Assembly: GCA_937897495.1 (NCBI GenBank)
Contig: CALCBL010000301.1
Coordinates: forward strand, 1-5,442
Length of the DNA stretch: 5,442 nucleotides
From: an uncultured Burkholderiales bacterium
Lineage (GTDB): Bacteria; Pseudomonadota; Gammaproteobacteria; Burkholderiales; Burkholderiaceae_C
Direction: 5' to 3'
Every line of letters begins with the position of its first letter. Positions within the stretch are counted from its first letter, which is position 1. Below the pieces are notes generated by a model that saw nothing but the letters and a program-made list of their open reading frames with translations, had not been told where the DNA came from and did not search any database. A program made the position numbers and the translations under genes. Positions 1 through 5,442 of the stretch are shown here, one piece after another.

Positions 1-188
1 ACACAATCCATACTCTCGACATAGCAGGCCTAGAACAGGTTTACGACCGACTGGCCACCGCCATTGATCAAGCTGGTCCTGAAAAGTCAGAACTGTTTTT
101 GGTCAAATTGGCCTTACTCAATGCCAAGGCTTTAGGTCAACCTGAAATTTTTGAAAATCAGATTACCTTGGCTTTGAAAGACCTTTAG
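1..188 (+). CDS. DUF2783-like small protein, 3' end (partial at left edge)
   Basis: An open frame runs from the left edge (first full codon at base 3) to a TAG at 186-188, giving 61 visible residues with no in-window ATG, so the start lies upstream. The peptide begins TIHTLDIAGLEQVYDRLA, continues through an AIDQAGPEKSELFLVKLALL segment and ends ALKDL. It is predicted helical, acidic to neutral, with no signal peptide or membrane segment. The pattern (LEQVYDRLA, then a helix rich in Leu and Ala) resembles the DUF2783 family as I remember it. Those proteins are about 60-70 residues, often sit beside oxidoreductase genes in Burkholderiales and have no established function. If that is right, only a few N-terminal residues are missing. 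The family assignment is recall-based and moderate; that the frame is coding is more secure, since it is followed by a terminator-like hairpin. Confidence 0.6.
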   Translation, partial: TIHTLDIAGLEQVYDRLATAIDQAGPEKSELFLVKLALLNAKALGQPEIFENQITLALKDL

Positions 189-241
189 CAACAGAAAATG
201 TCACTTTTGGGTGACCTGATGCCTTTAATTTGAAATAGACA

Positions 242-286
242 GCACTTTCATGGGGCGCCTCTGTTGGAGGCGCACTTTCTTGGGGC
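242..286 (+). promoter_or_regulatory. Tandem 15-base direct repeats upstream of aapJ, NtrC-site-like
   Basis: Two copies of GCACTTTC[A/T]TGGGGC lie at 242-256 and 272-286. They differ at one base and are offset by exactly 30 bp, close to three helical turns, so a protein could bind both on the same face. Each resembles the enterobacterial NtrC site GCAC-N7-GTGC, with the right half reading GGGC instead of GTGC. The copies lie about 95-140 bp upstream of the aapJ start. NtrC control would make sense for an amino-acid uptake operon, and the Rhizobium aap operon has been reported to respond to the Ntr system. However, I find no clear sigma-54 -24/-12 element (GG-N10-GC) between 286 and 382. The repeat is seen directly; NtrC is an inference. 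Confidence 0.35.
255..281 (+). terminator. Probable intrinsic terminator of the upstream small gene
   Basis: A perfect 7-bp stem, GCGCCTC (255-261) with GAGGCGC (267-273), has a 5-nt loop TGTTG and is followed by ACTTTCTT. The stem is strong but the T-rich tail is broken by A and C, so termination may be partial. It lies 67 nt after the TAG of the upstream gene and about 110 nt before aapJ, the right place to separate the two units. It overlaps both copies of the 15-base direct repeat (242-256 and 272-286), so the inverted repeat could alternatively be part of a protein-binding region. Confidence 0.55.
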
Positions 287-338
287 TAGAACCAATTTCA
301 ACCTGAAAAGTCAGCGATTACCCGCGGTTTTTAGCGCT

Positions 339-354
339 ATTTTTCATGCAAAAT
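339..354. promoter_or_regulatory. Imperfect 16-bp palindrome in the aapJ promoter/leader region
   Basis: ATTTTTCATGCAAAAT reads as a palindrome with a single mismatched pair (ATTTT-T-CATG-C-AAAAT) and ends 28 nt before the aapJ ATG. It directly follows the 8-bp perfect palindrome TAGCGCTA (332-339). A TATTTT at 338-343 could serve as a -10 element, but no convincing -35 lies 16-18 bp upstream, so I do not call a promoter position. The palindrome could be an operator for a dimeric regulator, or chance in an AT-rich leader. Confidence 0.2.
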
Positions 355-382
355 GTGCTTTTCTTAATTTCGGAGCTAATTC

Positions 383-1429
383 ATGAAATCCCTTCGCAAA
401 CTGATCCAACGCCCTTTGCTGGCAACTGCCGCTTTGGCATTGCTCGGCTCATTGGCAACCCCCGCTTTTGCTGGCAAAACCATTGATGCCATCAAAGCAC
501 GCGGTACTTTGAACTGCGGTGTGAACCCCAGCTTGCCTGGCTTCTCTGCTGCAGACAGCCAAGGTGTTTGGGCTGGTCTGGATGTGGATGTTTGCCGCGC
601 TGTGGCCGCCACTCTTTTGAACGACCCTCTCAAAGTGAAATACACACCTTTAAACGCTGCTCAGCGTTTTGCTGTGTTGCAAGCCGGTGAAATTGACGTG
701 TTGTCACGCAACTCCACTTGGACTTTGAGCCGTGATGCCTCTTTGGGCTTGCATTTCACAGGCGTGACTTACTATGACGGCCAAGGCTTCATGGTTCCTA
801 AAAAGTCAAAAATTACCAGCGCTACCAAGCTCAAAGGCGCCACAGTGTGCGTGCAATCTGGCACCACCACTGAAAAGAATTTGAATGACTACTCCAAGGT
901 CATGAAGCTCAACATGAAGCCCGTGGTGTTTGACACGCAAGAAGCCACCAACAAGGCTTACTTCGCTGGTCGTTGCCAGGCTTACACCACAGACGCTTCA
1001 GGTTTGGCTTCTGTGCGCAACAAAGAAGCTTCAAATCCTGATGATCACCTGATCTTGCCAGACTTAATCTCTAAAGAACCCCTTGGCCCAAGCGTGCGCC
1101 GTGGTGATGACGAGTTCTTCGCCATTGTGAAATGGGTGGCTTACGCTTTGATCGAAGCTGAAGAGTATGGCATCACACAAGCCAACGTAGACCAAATGAA
1201 AAGCAGCAGCACAGACCCTGTGATTCAGCGTATCTTGGGCACATCTGAAGACACCGGCAAATTGCTTGGCTTGGACAAAGAGTGGGCTTACCGCGCCATT
1301 AAAGCTGTGGGCAACTACGGCGAAATGTTTGAGCGCAATGTCGGTCCTAAGTCCACTTTGAAATTGCCACGTGGTTTGAACAACCAGTGGAACAAAGGCG
1401 GCTTGATGTACGCACCTCCCGTACGTTAA
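383..1429 (+). CDS. aapJ: General L-amino acid ABC transporter, periplasmic substrate-binding protein
   Basis: This 348-residue protein binds amino acids in the periplasm and delivers them to the AapQM permease. A Sec signal peptide is clear: a basic start (MKSLRKLIQR), a hydrophobic core at about 11-25, and AFA|GK cleavage after residue 30. There is no lipobox Cys, so it should be soluble. The mature part is an SBP_bac_3-type bilobed fold with AapJ/BztA landmarks: CGVNPSLPGFS (45-55), GLDVDVCRAVA (65-75), RNSTWTLSRD (109-118) and TTDASG around D204. By family analogy R117 and D204 are candidates for holding the amino-acid carboxylate and amino groups. C45 and C71 lie in conserved AapJ segments. 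Length matches the family (about 340). The ATG at 383 has GGAG (372-375) with a 7-nt spacer. It is first in the operon and followed by a strong hairpin. Substrate range is likely broad (polar and acidic amino acids); a Bzt-like Glu/Asp/Gln/Asn range cannot be excluded. Confidence 0.93.
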   Translation: MKSLRKLIQRPLLATAALALLGSLATPAFAGKTIDAIKARGTLNCGVNPSLPGFSAADSQGVWAGLDVDVCRAVAATLLNDPLKVKYTPLNAAQRFAVLQAGEIDVLSRNSTWTLSRDASLGLHFTGVTYYDGQGFMVPKKSKITSATKLKGATVCVQSGTTTEKNLNDYSKVMKLNMKPVVFDTQEATNKAYFAGRCQAYTTDASGLASVRNKEASNPDDHLILPDLISKEPLGPSVRRGDDEFFAIVKWVAYALIEAEEYGITQANVDQMKSSSTDPVIQRILGTSEDTGKLLGLDKEWAYRAIKAVGNYGEMFERNVGPKSTLKLPRGLNNQWNKGGLMYAPPVR

Positions 1430-1451
1430 TTTCGGCTTTTCACAAAGACTT

Positions 1452-1474
1452 CCGGCCCGCCTCGTGCGGGCCGG
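1452..1474 (+). promoter_or_regulatory. Intercistronic GC hairpin between aapJ and aapQ
   Basis: A perfect 9-bp all-GC stem, CCGGCCCGC (1452-1460) with GCGGGCCGG (1466-1474), has a CTCGT loop. It begins 23 nt after the aapJ stop and ends 9 nt before the aapQ ATG. The tail TCTATTCTC is only weakly T-rich, so it is better read as a partial terminator or an mRNA-stabilising element than a full terminator. Such hairpins after the binding-protein gene are a known way to make that protein in excess over the permeases. The stem also covers the position where a ribosome-binding site for aapQ would be expected. Confidence 0.7.
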
Positions 1475-1483
1475 TCTATTCTC

Positions 1484-2659
1484 ATGAGCACCCCTCCTCC
1501 TCCCAAACGACAATGGTCTTGGCGCAGCCAAGCCTTTCGCGGACTGGTCTATCAAATCCTAGCCATAGTTGGGTTGACCATTGCCGTGGGCTACTTGATG
1601 TCCAATACGTTCGCCAACATGCGCGCACGGGGCATTCAAAGTGGTTTTGATTTTTTCTTACAGCCTGCCGGATTTGGCATTGGCGAGAGTCTGATTGAGT
1701 TTGACTCGTCACAAAATTACATCGTGGCTTACCTGGTCGGCCTGAGCAACACGCTGCGTGTTGCCTTGGTCGGGTTGGTCTTGGCTACCATCTTGGGCAC
1801 CATGATTGGCATTGGCCGACTCACCCAAAATACCTTGGTCAAAACCTTGTGCGCAAGCTTTGTTGAAATTACCCGCAACATTCCTTTGCTGCTGCAACTG
1901 TTCATGTGGTACTTTGCCATGACCGAGTTGTTGCCTCCCATTGAAGAGCCTTTAAAACCTCTTGCAGGGGTGTTCTTCAGCAAGAATGGATTGCAATACC
2001 CTCTGCCCGTTTGGGCACCTGGACATTGGGGCACGCTCATTGGTTTGTGTGTAGGCATCGGTGCTTGGAAATTTTGGTCACGCCACGTCAAACAGCAATT
2101 TGAAGCGACCGGCCAGGTCAAGGCCAGCTTTTTACCTGGCTTGGGTTTGTTCATTGTGTGCGGCGTTATCGGCTGGTTGGCAGGTGGCGTCCCAAGTGAA
2201 CTTGACATACCCGAAATTACAGAAATCAGTGTGGTGGGCGGTGGCTCTGTCACACCCGAATACCTGACCTTGCTGGTTGGACTCACGGTCTACACCTCTG
2301 GTTACATTGCAGAAGTGGTTCGTGCGGGCATTCAATCTGTATCATTTGGCCAGCACGAAGCGGCTGTGGCATTAGGCCTGAAGCGCACACAAGAGTTGCG
2401 CCTCATTCAGTTGCCGCAAGCCATGCGCGTCATCATTCCACCGCTCACCAGTCAGTACCTCAATTTGATCAAAAACTCGTCATTGGCTGTGGCCGTTGGC
2501 TATCCAGATTTAGTGTCTATCAGTTCTACGGCCTTGAATCAAACAGGTCGTGCCATTGAGTGCATTGCATTGGTCATGTTGATTTATTTGAGTTTGAGTT
2601 TGATCACCTCGGCCATCATGAACATTTTCAACCGCCGTATGCGCATTAAGGACCGATGA
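1484..2659 (+). CDS. aapQ: General L-amino acid ABC transporter, permease subunit 1
   Basis: This 391-residue inner-membrane protein is one half of the amino-acid channel, paired with AapM. A cytoplasmic Pro-rich tail (STPPPPKRQ) precedes TM1 at about 20-40. The segment SNTFANMRARGIQSGFDF (40-57) and a periplasmic stretch to about 80 are typical of AapQ/BztB. The transporter core starts with YLVGLSNTLRVALVGLVLATILGT (83-106). The EAA loop matches EAA-X3-G-X9-I-X-LP exactly at E292, G298, I308 and LP 310-311, the site that docks with the ATPase. An extended hydrophilic insert between core helices is normal for this subfamily, as is the length near 400. The start is the only plausible one: ATG at 1484 is the first start codon after the in-frame TAA that ends aapJ (1427-1429), and no GTG or TTG lies between. 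No good Shine-Dalgarno is free upstream, because the hairpin at 1452-1474 occupies that position. Its stop overlaps the aapM start. Confidence 0.92.
   Translation: MSTPPPPKRQWSWRSQAFRGLVYQILAIVGLTIAVGYLMSNTFANMRARGIQSGFDFFLQPAGFGIGESLIEFDSSQNYIVAYLVGLSNTLRVALVGLVLATILGTMIGIGRLTQNTLVKTLCASFVEITRNIPLLLQLFMWYFAMTELLPPIEEPLKPLAGVFFSKNGLQYPLPVWAPGHWGTLIGLCVGIGAWKFWSRHVKQQFEATGQVKASFLPGLGLFIVCGVIGWLAGGVPSELDIPEITEISVVGGGSVTPEYLTLLVGLTVYTSGYIAEVVRAGIQSVSFGQHEAAVALGLKRTQELRLIQLPQAMRVIIPPLTSQYLNLIKNSSLAVAVGYPDLVSISSTALNQTGRAIECIALVMLIYLSLSLITSAIMNIFNRRMRIKDR
2648..2652 (+). promoter_or_regulatory. Ribosome-binding site for aapM, bearing on start choice
   Basis: AAGGA at 2648-2652 precedes two consecutive in-frame ATGs. 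Spacing is only 3 nt to the ATG at 2656 but 6 nt to the ATG at 2659, so the second ATG is the better placed initiator. The difference is one residue. Confidence 0.5.
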
Positions 2660-3777
2660 TGAGCAGCACCGGTTATCAACAACATTTCGAGCCCATCGCA
2701 GCGCGTCGACCGCCTGTCAATGAAACGGGACTCATGGCTTGGATTCAGCGTGGCTTTTTCGACGGCCCTGTTAACAGCTTGTTAACGGTCGTTTTTGTGG
2801 CCATGTTGGTTTGGGCCATTCCACCCATCTTCAATTGGGCCATCTGGTACGCCATTCCCGATGCCGACAACGCGGCTTGCCGGGCAGCTTACGGCTTAGG
2901 TGCCTGCTGGGGTGTGGTGGCCGAAAAAGGTCGTCTCATTTTGTTTGGACGCTACCCCTTTGAAGAGCAATGGCGCCCCTTGGTTGCCAGTGCCGCAGTG
3001 GTCTTTTTATTGGTGGTCTCTTGTTTGAAAACGTTTTGGCGGCCTGCCCTGGTTGTGGCTTGGGTGGCGGTCTATGCGTTTTTCTTTGCGCTCATGTTGG
3101 GCGGGTTTGCTGGCCTGACACCTGTTGAAACAGATCGCTGGGGCGGCTTGCCTCTCACCTTGTTGTTGGCCAGTGTGAGCTTGGTGCTTGCATTTCCTTT
3201 GGCCATTTTGTTGGCGCTTGGCAGGCAGTCCAACCTGCCCGCCATTCGCACCTTGTGCGTCATCTTTGTTGAGTTTGTGCGTGGCGTACCGCTTATTTCT
3301 GTGTTGTTCATGGCCTCTTTCATCTTGCCATTGTTCATGCCGCAAGGCACCAAGATTGATGTGTTGGCTCGTGTCCTGATTGGCATGACTTTGTTCACTG
3401 CCGCTTACCTTGCCGAAACGATTCGAGGTGGTTTGCAGGCACTGCCCAAGGGTCAAGTGGAAGCCGCTCATTCTTTGGGCATGACGTACTGGCAAATTCA
3501 ACGCAAAATTGTGTTGCCACAAGCTTTGCGCTTGGTCGTACCCGCCATTGTGAACACCTTCATTGGTGCCTTCAAGGACACATCGCTGGTCACCATTGTG
3601 AGCTTGTACGACCTCACTGGCGCAGTGCAATTGGCACTGGGCGATGCCGATTGGCGCAAGTTCTTCATTGAAGGTCAGCTGTTTGTGGCTGGCATTTATT
3701 TCATTGCATGCTTTGCCATGTCACGCTACAGCCAATGGCTGGAATCCCATCTGAATACTGGAACACGGAGACAGTGA
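2656..3777 (+). CDS. aapM: General L-amino acid ABC transporter, permease subunit 2
   Basis: This 373-residue inner-membrane protein partners AapQ to form the translocation path. The N-terminal cytoplasmic tail (to about 38) contains [22 protein letters not shown]1 follows at about 39-60, then a periplasmic stretch (to about 108) that includes [16 protein letters not shown]. Further membrane segments lie at about 110-125, 129-150 and 165-190. The core resembles AapM/BztC, with [20 protein letters not shown] and an EAA loop matching EAA-X3-G-X9-I-X-LP (E269 to P288) that should contact AapP. Length is usual for the family. The start ATG at 2656 overlaps the aapQ TGA as ATGA, indicating translational coupling; ATG at 2659 is an equal or better alternative given the AAGGA spacing. 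The stop TGA (3775-3777) is one base before the aapP start. The reading frame is intact, with no sign of decay. Confidence 0.92.
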   Translation: MMSSTGYQQHFEPIAARRPPVNETGLMAWIQRGFFDGPVNSLLTVVFVAMLVWAIPPIFNWAIWYAIPDADNAACRAAYGLGACWGVVAEKGRLILFGRYPFEEQWRPLVASAAVVFLLVVSCLKTFWRPALVVAWVAVYAFFFALMLGGFAGLTPVETDRWGGLPLTLLLASVSLVLAFPLAILLALGRQSNLPAIRTLCVIFVEFVRGVPLISVLFMASFILPLFMPQGTKIDVLARVLIGMTLFTAAYLAETIRGGLQALPKGQVEAAHSLGMTYWQIQRKIVLPQALRLVVPAIVNTFIGAFKDTSLVTIVSLYDLTGAVQLALGDADWRKFFIEGQLFVAGIYFIACFAMSRYSQWLESHLNTGTRRQ

Positions 3778-3778
3778 A

Positions 3779-4525
3779 GTGAGTACCTCAAGTCCCATCA
3801 TCGAATTTTCTAAAGTCAACAAATGGTTCGGCGATTTCCATGTGTTGCGCGACATTGATTTGTCTGTGGCCAAGGGCGAGCGCATTGTGGTGTGCGGTCC
3901 TTCAGGCTCTGGCAAAAGTACACTGATTCGCTGCGTCAACCGCCTTGAAGAGCACCAATCTGGCGTTCTCAAAGTGGACGGCACAGAACTCACAGACGAT
4001 GTCAAATCGATTGAAGCTGTGAGGCGCCAAGTGGGCATGGTGTTCCAGCAGTTCAATTTATTCCCGCACCTTACCGTGTTGGAAAACCTCACACTGGCCC
4101 CTATGTGGGTGGGCAACATGCCCAAGGCTGAGGCTGAAGAGCGTGCCATGCAACAACTCAAGCGTGTGCGCATCTCAGAGCAAGCACTGAAGTATCCGTT
4201 GCAATTGTCTGGCGGACAGCAGCAACGCGTGGCCATTGCGCGCTCGCTTTGTCTTACACCCAAAATCATGTTGTTCGACGAGCCCACTTCAGCCCTCGAC
4301 CCCGAGATGATCAATGAAGTGTTGGATGTCATGGTGGAATTGGCCAACCAAGGCATCACCATGATTTGCGTTACCCACGAAATGGGTTTTGCCCGCTCTG
4401 TGGCAGACCGCGTGATCTTCATGGACGAAGGCCAAATTGTTGAGCAAAATACTGCAGCCGAGTTTTTTGCCAATCCCAAGAACGACCGCACAAAAGATTT
4501 CTTGTCCAAAATTCTGGCGCACTGA
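3779..4525 (+). CDS. aapP: General L-amino acid ABC transporter, ATP-binding subunit
   Basis: This 248-residue cytoplasmic ATPase powers amino-acid import through AapQM. All ABC motifs are intact: Walker [10 protein letters not shown] (40-48, K46), Q-loop with Q90 in [13 protein letters not shown], signature LSGGQQQ (143-149), Walker B IMLFDEP (163-169, with D167 and E168 the catalytic Glu), D-loop SALD (171-174) and H-loop H200 in CVTHEM. The polar amino-acid transporter subfamily is indicated by [18 protein letters not shown] and the C-terminal [16 protein letters not shown]. Length is close to the usual 240-260. The start is a GTG at 3779, one base after the aapM TGA, with GGAGA (3767-3771) 7 nt upstream, so it is probably coupled to aapM translation. 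Its stop shares one base with the next ATG (TGATG, 4523-4527). A strong intrinsic terminator follows 13 nt after the stop, consistent with the transporter operon ending here. Confidence 0.95.
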   Translation: MSTSSPIIEFSKVNKWFGDFHVLRDIDLSVAKGERIVVCGPSGSGKSTLIRCVNRLEEHQSGVLKVDGTELTDDVKSIEAVRRQVGMVFQQFNLFPHLTVLENLTLAPMWVGNMPKAEAEERAMQQLKRVRISEQALKYPLQLSGGQQQRVAIARSLCLTPKIMLFDEPTSALDPEMINEVLDVMVELANQGITMICVTHEMGFARSVADRVIFMDEGQIVEQNTAAEFFANPKNDRTKDFLSKILAH

Positions 4526-5094
4526 TGACCCCGAACTCAAAGCCCGCTGGCCCTGCCGGCGGGCTTTCTTTTTTAGACCCACGGGGTGATGCACTGCCCC
4601 GCCCTCACGGCAATACTTATTGGCTGTGGGCAGGCCGCGTGTTGGCGGGTGAGCACCCCGCAAAGGACGGCGATGAGCAATTGCCTGAAAAATTGCAACT
4701 CTTTGCGTTAGCGGGCATTACTCACTTCATTGATCTCACATCAGCTGCCGATCCAGTCAAGCCCTACCAAGCTCCAGACGGTGCTGTTCGCATCAACCAC
4801 CCTATTGCAGATTTTGGTGTACCCAGCCCGCTGCAAATGCAAAGCATTTTGCAAAGCATTCAATCTGCACTCAACCAAGGTGGCAAGGTGTATGTGCATT
4901 GCAAAGGTGGCATTGGCAGAACAGGCACTGTGGCGGCTACATGGCTCACTGAGCAAGGTCTAGATAACGAGCAGGCTTTAACACTGCTGTTGCAAAAGTG
5001 GCAGTCCATGGACAAACGCTTTGAAGAGCCGCACACACCAGAGACTGAAGCGCAACGGCAATTTGTGTTGGCTTGGCAAAAGTCAAGCCATTGA
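4525..5094 (+). CDS. Dual-specificity/tyrosine phosphatase-like protein
   Basis: This 189-residue cytoplasmic protein has the cysteine-phosphatase signature HCKGGIGRTG (H125, nucleophile C126, R132, T133), i.e. HCX5R. An upstream loop PIADFGVPS holds D96, a candidate general acid. The conserved fold seems to start at about residue 30 with NTYWLWAGRVLAGEHP, a motif I associate with bacterial DSP/CDKN3-like phosphatases, and ends with an HTPETEAQRQFVLAW-type tail. There is no signal peptide or membrane segment. The substrate (phosphoprotein, phosphoinositide or small molecule) cannot be told from sequence. Start choice is uncertain. ATG 4525 overlaps the aapP stop but has no Shine-Dalgarno, and codons 5-17 lie over an intrinsic terminator, giving the tell-tale peptide KPAGPAGGLSF. 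No other ATG is in frame before the domain. CTG at 4594 (residue 24) has a strong Shine-Dalgarno 7 nt upstream; GTG at 4639 falls inside the conserved motif. Coding status is firm; the first 23 residues are doubtful. Confidence 0.82.
   Translation: MTPNSKPAGPAGGLSFLDPRGDALPRPHGNTYWLWAGRVLAGEHPAKDGDEQLPEKLQLFALAGITHFIDLTSAADPVKPYQAPDGAVRINHPIADFGVPSPLQMQSILQSIQSALNQGGKVYVHCKGGIGRTGTVAATWLTEQGLDNEQALTLLLQKWQSMDKRFEEPHTPETEAQRQFVLAWQKSSH
4539..4574 (+). terminator. Strong intrinsic terminator after aapP
   Basis: AAAGCCCGC (4539-4547) pairs with GCGGGCTTT (4559-4567). The inner bases T4548-C4551 can pair with G4555-G4558 (one G·T wobble), leaving a 3-nt CCT loop and a stem of about 13 bp. The tail TTTCTTTTTT (4565-4574) overlaps the end of the stem. 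This is a canonical rho-independent terminator, 13 nt after the aapP stop. It lies wholly within the first codons of the annotated phosphatase frame, so it either limits or controls expression of that gene. Confidence 0.88.
4581..4590 (+). promoter_or_regulatory. Shine-Dalgarno-like sequence just after the terminator
   Basis: ACGGGGTGAT matches the ideal complement of the 16S 3' end, AGGAGGTGAT, at 8 of 10 positions. It begins 6 nt after the terminator T-tract and its core (4581-4586) is 7 nt before an in-frame CTG at 4594, codon 24 of the phosphatase frame. It is the best ribosome-binding site near this gene and supports a possible non-ATG start, though it could be chance within Asp-Pro-Arg-Gly-Asp codons. 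Confidence 0.35.
4838..4861 (+). repeat. 12-base in-frame tandem duplication inside the phosphatase gene
   Basis: TGCAAAGCATTT is followed at once by TGCAAAGCATTC, two 12-base units differing at the last base. Being a multiple of three it keeps the frame and encodes repeated Gln-Ser-Ile steps (QSILQSIQS, about residues 106-114) in the helix before the active-site strand. It probably arose by slippage. Confidence 0.6.
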
Positions 5095-5107
5095 GGCACT
5101 CAGGCGT

Positions 5108-5442
5108 TTAACTGAACACGCCGCCGTAGGTTTTACGCAAGTCACCCTTTTGAACCTTGCCTGTGCCCCCCACGGGCAAGGATTCTAAAAAGATCACATC
5201 GTCTGGCACCCACCACTTGGCAACACGGCCTTCGAGGAAAGATAAGATCTCTTCTTTCTCGACTGCCTGCCCAGGCTTGCGCACCACAAACATCAACGGA
5301 CGCTCATCCCACTTGGGATGCTTCACGCCTATGACGGCTGCCATGGCCACAGCAGGATGCGCGACAGCTGCATTTTCCAAATCAATAGAGCTAATCCACT
5401 CACCACCGGTTTTAATCACGTCCTTGGTGCGATCGCGAATTT
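5108..5442 (-). CDS. Acyl-CoA ligase (AlkK/FadD-type), C-terminal end, partial at right edge
   Basis: Reading leftward from the window edge, 111 residues of an adenylate-forming enzyme are visible, ending at a TAA (complement of 5108-5110). The fragment opens with [18 protein letters not shown], the hinge and A8 region of the family, continues with an [22 protein letters not shown] segment, and ends with GGTGKVQK. The Lys in TGK (codon 5156-5158) is the A10 lysine that contacts the acyl-adenylate. These enzymes activate carboxylic acids with ATP and CoA; the WISSIDLEN and AKWW-PDDV segments fit medium/long-chain ligases of the AlkK type. The N-terminal AMP-binding domain lies beyond 5442, so the frame continues past the GTG at 5419 and that codon is not the start. 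It converges on the phosphatase gene with 13 bp between stop codons. A role in fatty-acid or dicarboxylate use is likely, unrelated to the transporter. The exact chain length cannot be told. Confidence 0.9.
   Translation of the reverse strand, partial: IRDRTKDVIKTGGEWISSIDLENAAVAHPAVAMAAVIGVKHPKWDERPLMFVVRKPGQAVEKEEILSFLEGRVAKWWVPDDVIFLESLPVGGTGKVQKGDLRKTYGGVFS

Noticed and set aside
78..314. 13-base exact repeat CCTGAAAAGTCAG at 78-90 and 302-314, each containing the dyad CTGA-AAAG-TCAG
   Set aside because: One copy is inside a coding region, there are only two copies, and a 13-base match is not very unlikely by chance in 5.4 kb. No element boundaries accompany it.
286..382. Sigma-54 promoter for aapJ
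   Set aside because: I looked for GG-N10-GC and TGGCAC-N5-TTGC on the plus strand and found no acceptable match; GG at 326-327 lacks a correctly spaced GC.
1064..1555. Long open frames on the minus strand opposite aapJ, aapQ, aapM and aapP (for example 1064-1555, 1729-2286, 3007-3630, 3721-4509)
   Set aside because: They are antisense to genes with intact family motifs, lack recognisable domains and have low-complexity or unnatural composition, so they are shadow frames.
1387..1650. Plus-strand frame spanning the aapJ-aapQ junction
   Set aside because: It overlaps both real genes out of frame, crosses the GC hairpin and its translation has no recognisable features.
5095..5107. Shared bidirectional terminator between the convergent phosphatase and ligase genes
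   Set aside because: Only 13 bases separate the stops and no hairpin or T-tract is visible there.
5155..5181. Inverted repeat CCTTGCC / GGCAAGG with extra inner pairs, near the end of the acyl-CoA ligase gene
   Set aside because: It lies within the codons for the conserved GGTGK catalytic motif, has no T-tract on either strand and is best explained by coding constraint.
1..5442. CRISPR array, insertion sequence, tRNA, prophage or toxin-antitoxin content
   Set aside because: No spaced repeat array, transposase, terminal inverted repeats or RNA gene folds were seen. The window is densely filled by housekeeping-type genes.

Overview
The window looks like chromosomal DNA from a betaproteobacterium, most likely Burkholderiales and perhaps a Comamonadaceae-type freshwater lineage. 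This is judged from protein style: the general amino-acid transporter set, a DUF2783-like small protein and an AlkK/FadD-type acyl-CoA ligase. Base composition is near 50% GC by eye. No mobile element, CRISPR array, tRNA or rRNA is visible. The taxonomy is an inference from remembered family patterns, not from a search.

Layout. Bases 1-188 are the 3' end of a small upstream gene (DUF2783-like). Bases 189-382 form a 194-base regulatory gap. It holds a terminator-like hairpin, two near-identical 15-base direct repeats spaced exactly 30 bp apart that resemble NtrC sites, and an imperfect palindrome. Bases 383-4525 are a complete four-gene general L-amino-acid ABC transporter operon in canonical order: aapJ (periplasmic binding protein), aapQ and aapM (inner-membrane permeases) and aapP (ATPase). 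A strong GC hairpin sits in the aapJ-aapQ gap. The aapQ-aapM junction is an ATGA overlap, aapM-aapP are 1 nt apart with a GTG start, and aapP overlaps the next ORF by one base (TGATG). Bases 4525-5094 encode a compact dual-specificity/tyrosine phosphatase-like protein with an intact HCX5R motif. Bases 5108-5442, on the minus strand, are the C-terminal end of an acyl-CoA ligase that runs off the right edge and converges on the phosphatase gene with 13 bp between stops.

How the genes work together. AapJ should capture amino acids in the periplasm and deliver them to the AapQ-AapM channel, with AapP supplying ATP hydrolysis. The hairpin after aapJ fits the common arrangement in which the binding protein is made in excess over the membrane components.

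The most interesting point is at the 3' end of the operon. A textbook intrinsic terminator (stem plus T-tract, 4539-4574) lies inside the first codons of the phosphatase reading frame. A strong Shine-Dalgarno-like sequence follows immediately, 7 nt before an in-frame CTG. Either the phosphatase is expressed by translation-coupled readthrough of the terminator, or its real start is downstream and non-ATG. Otherwise the region is an ordinary, well-preserved transporter locus, and I see no evidence of a wholly new system.
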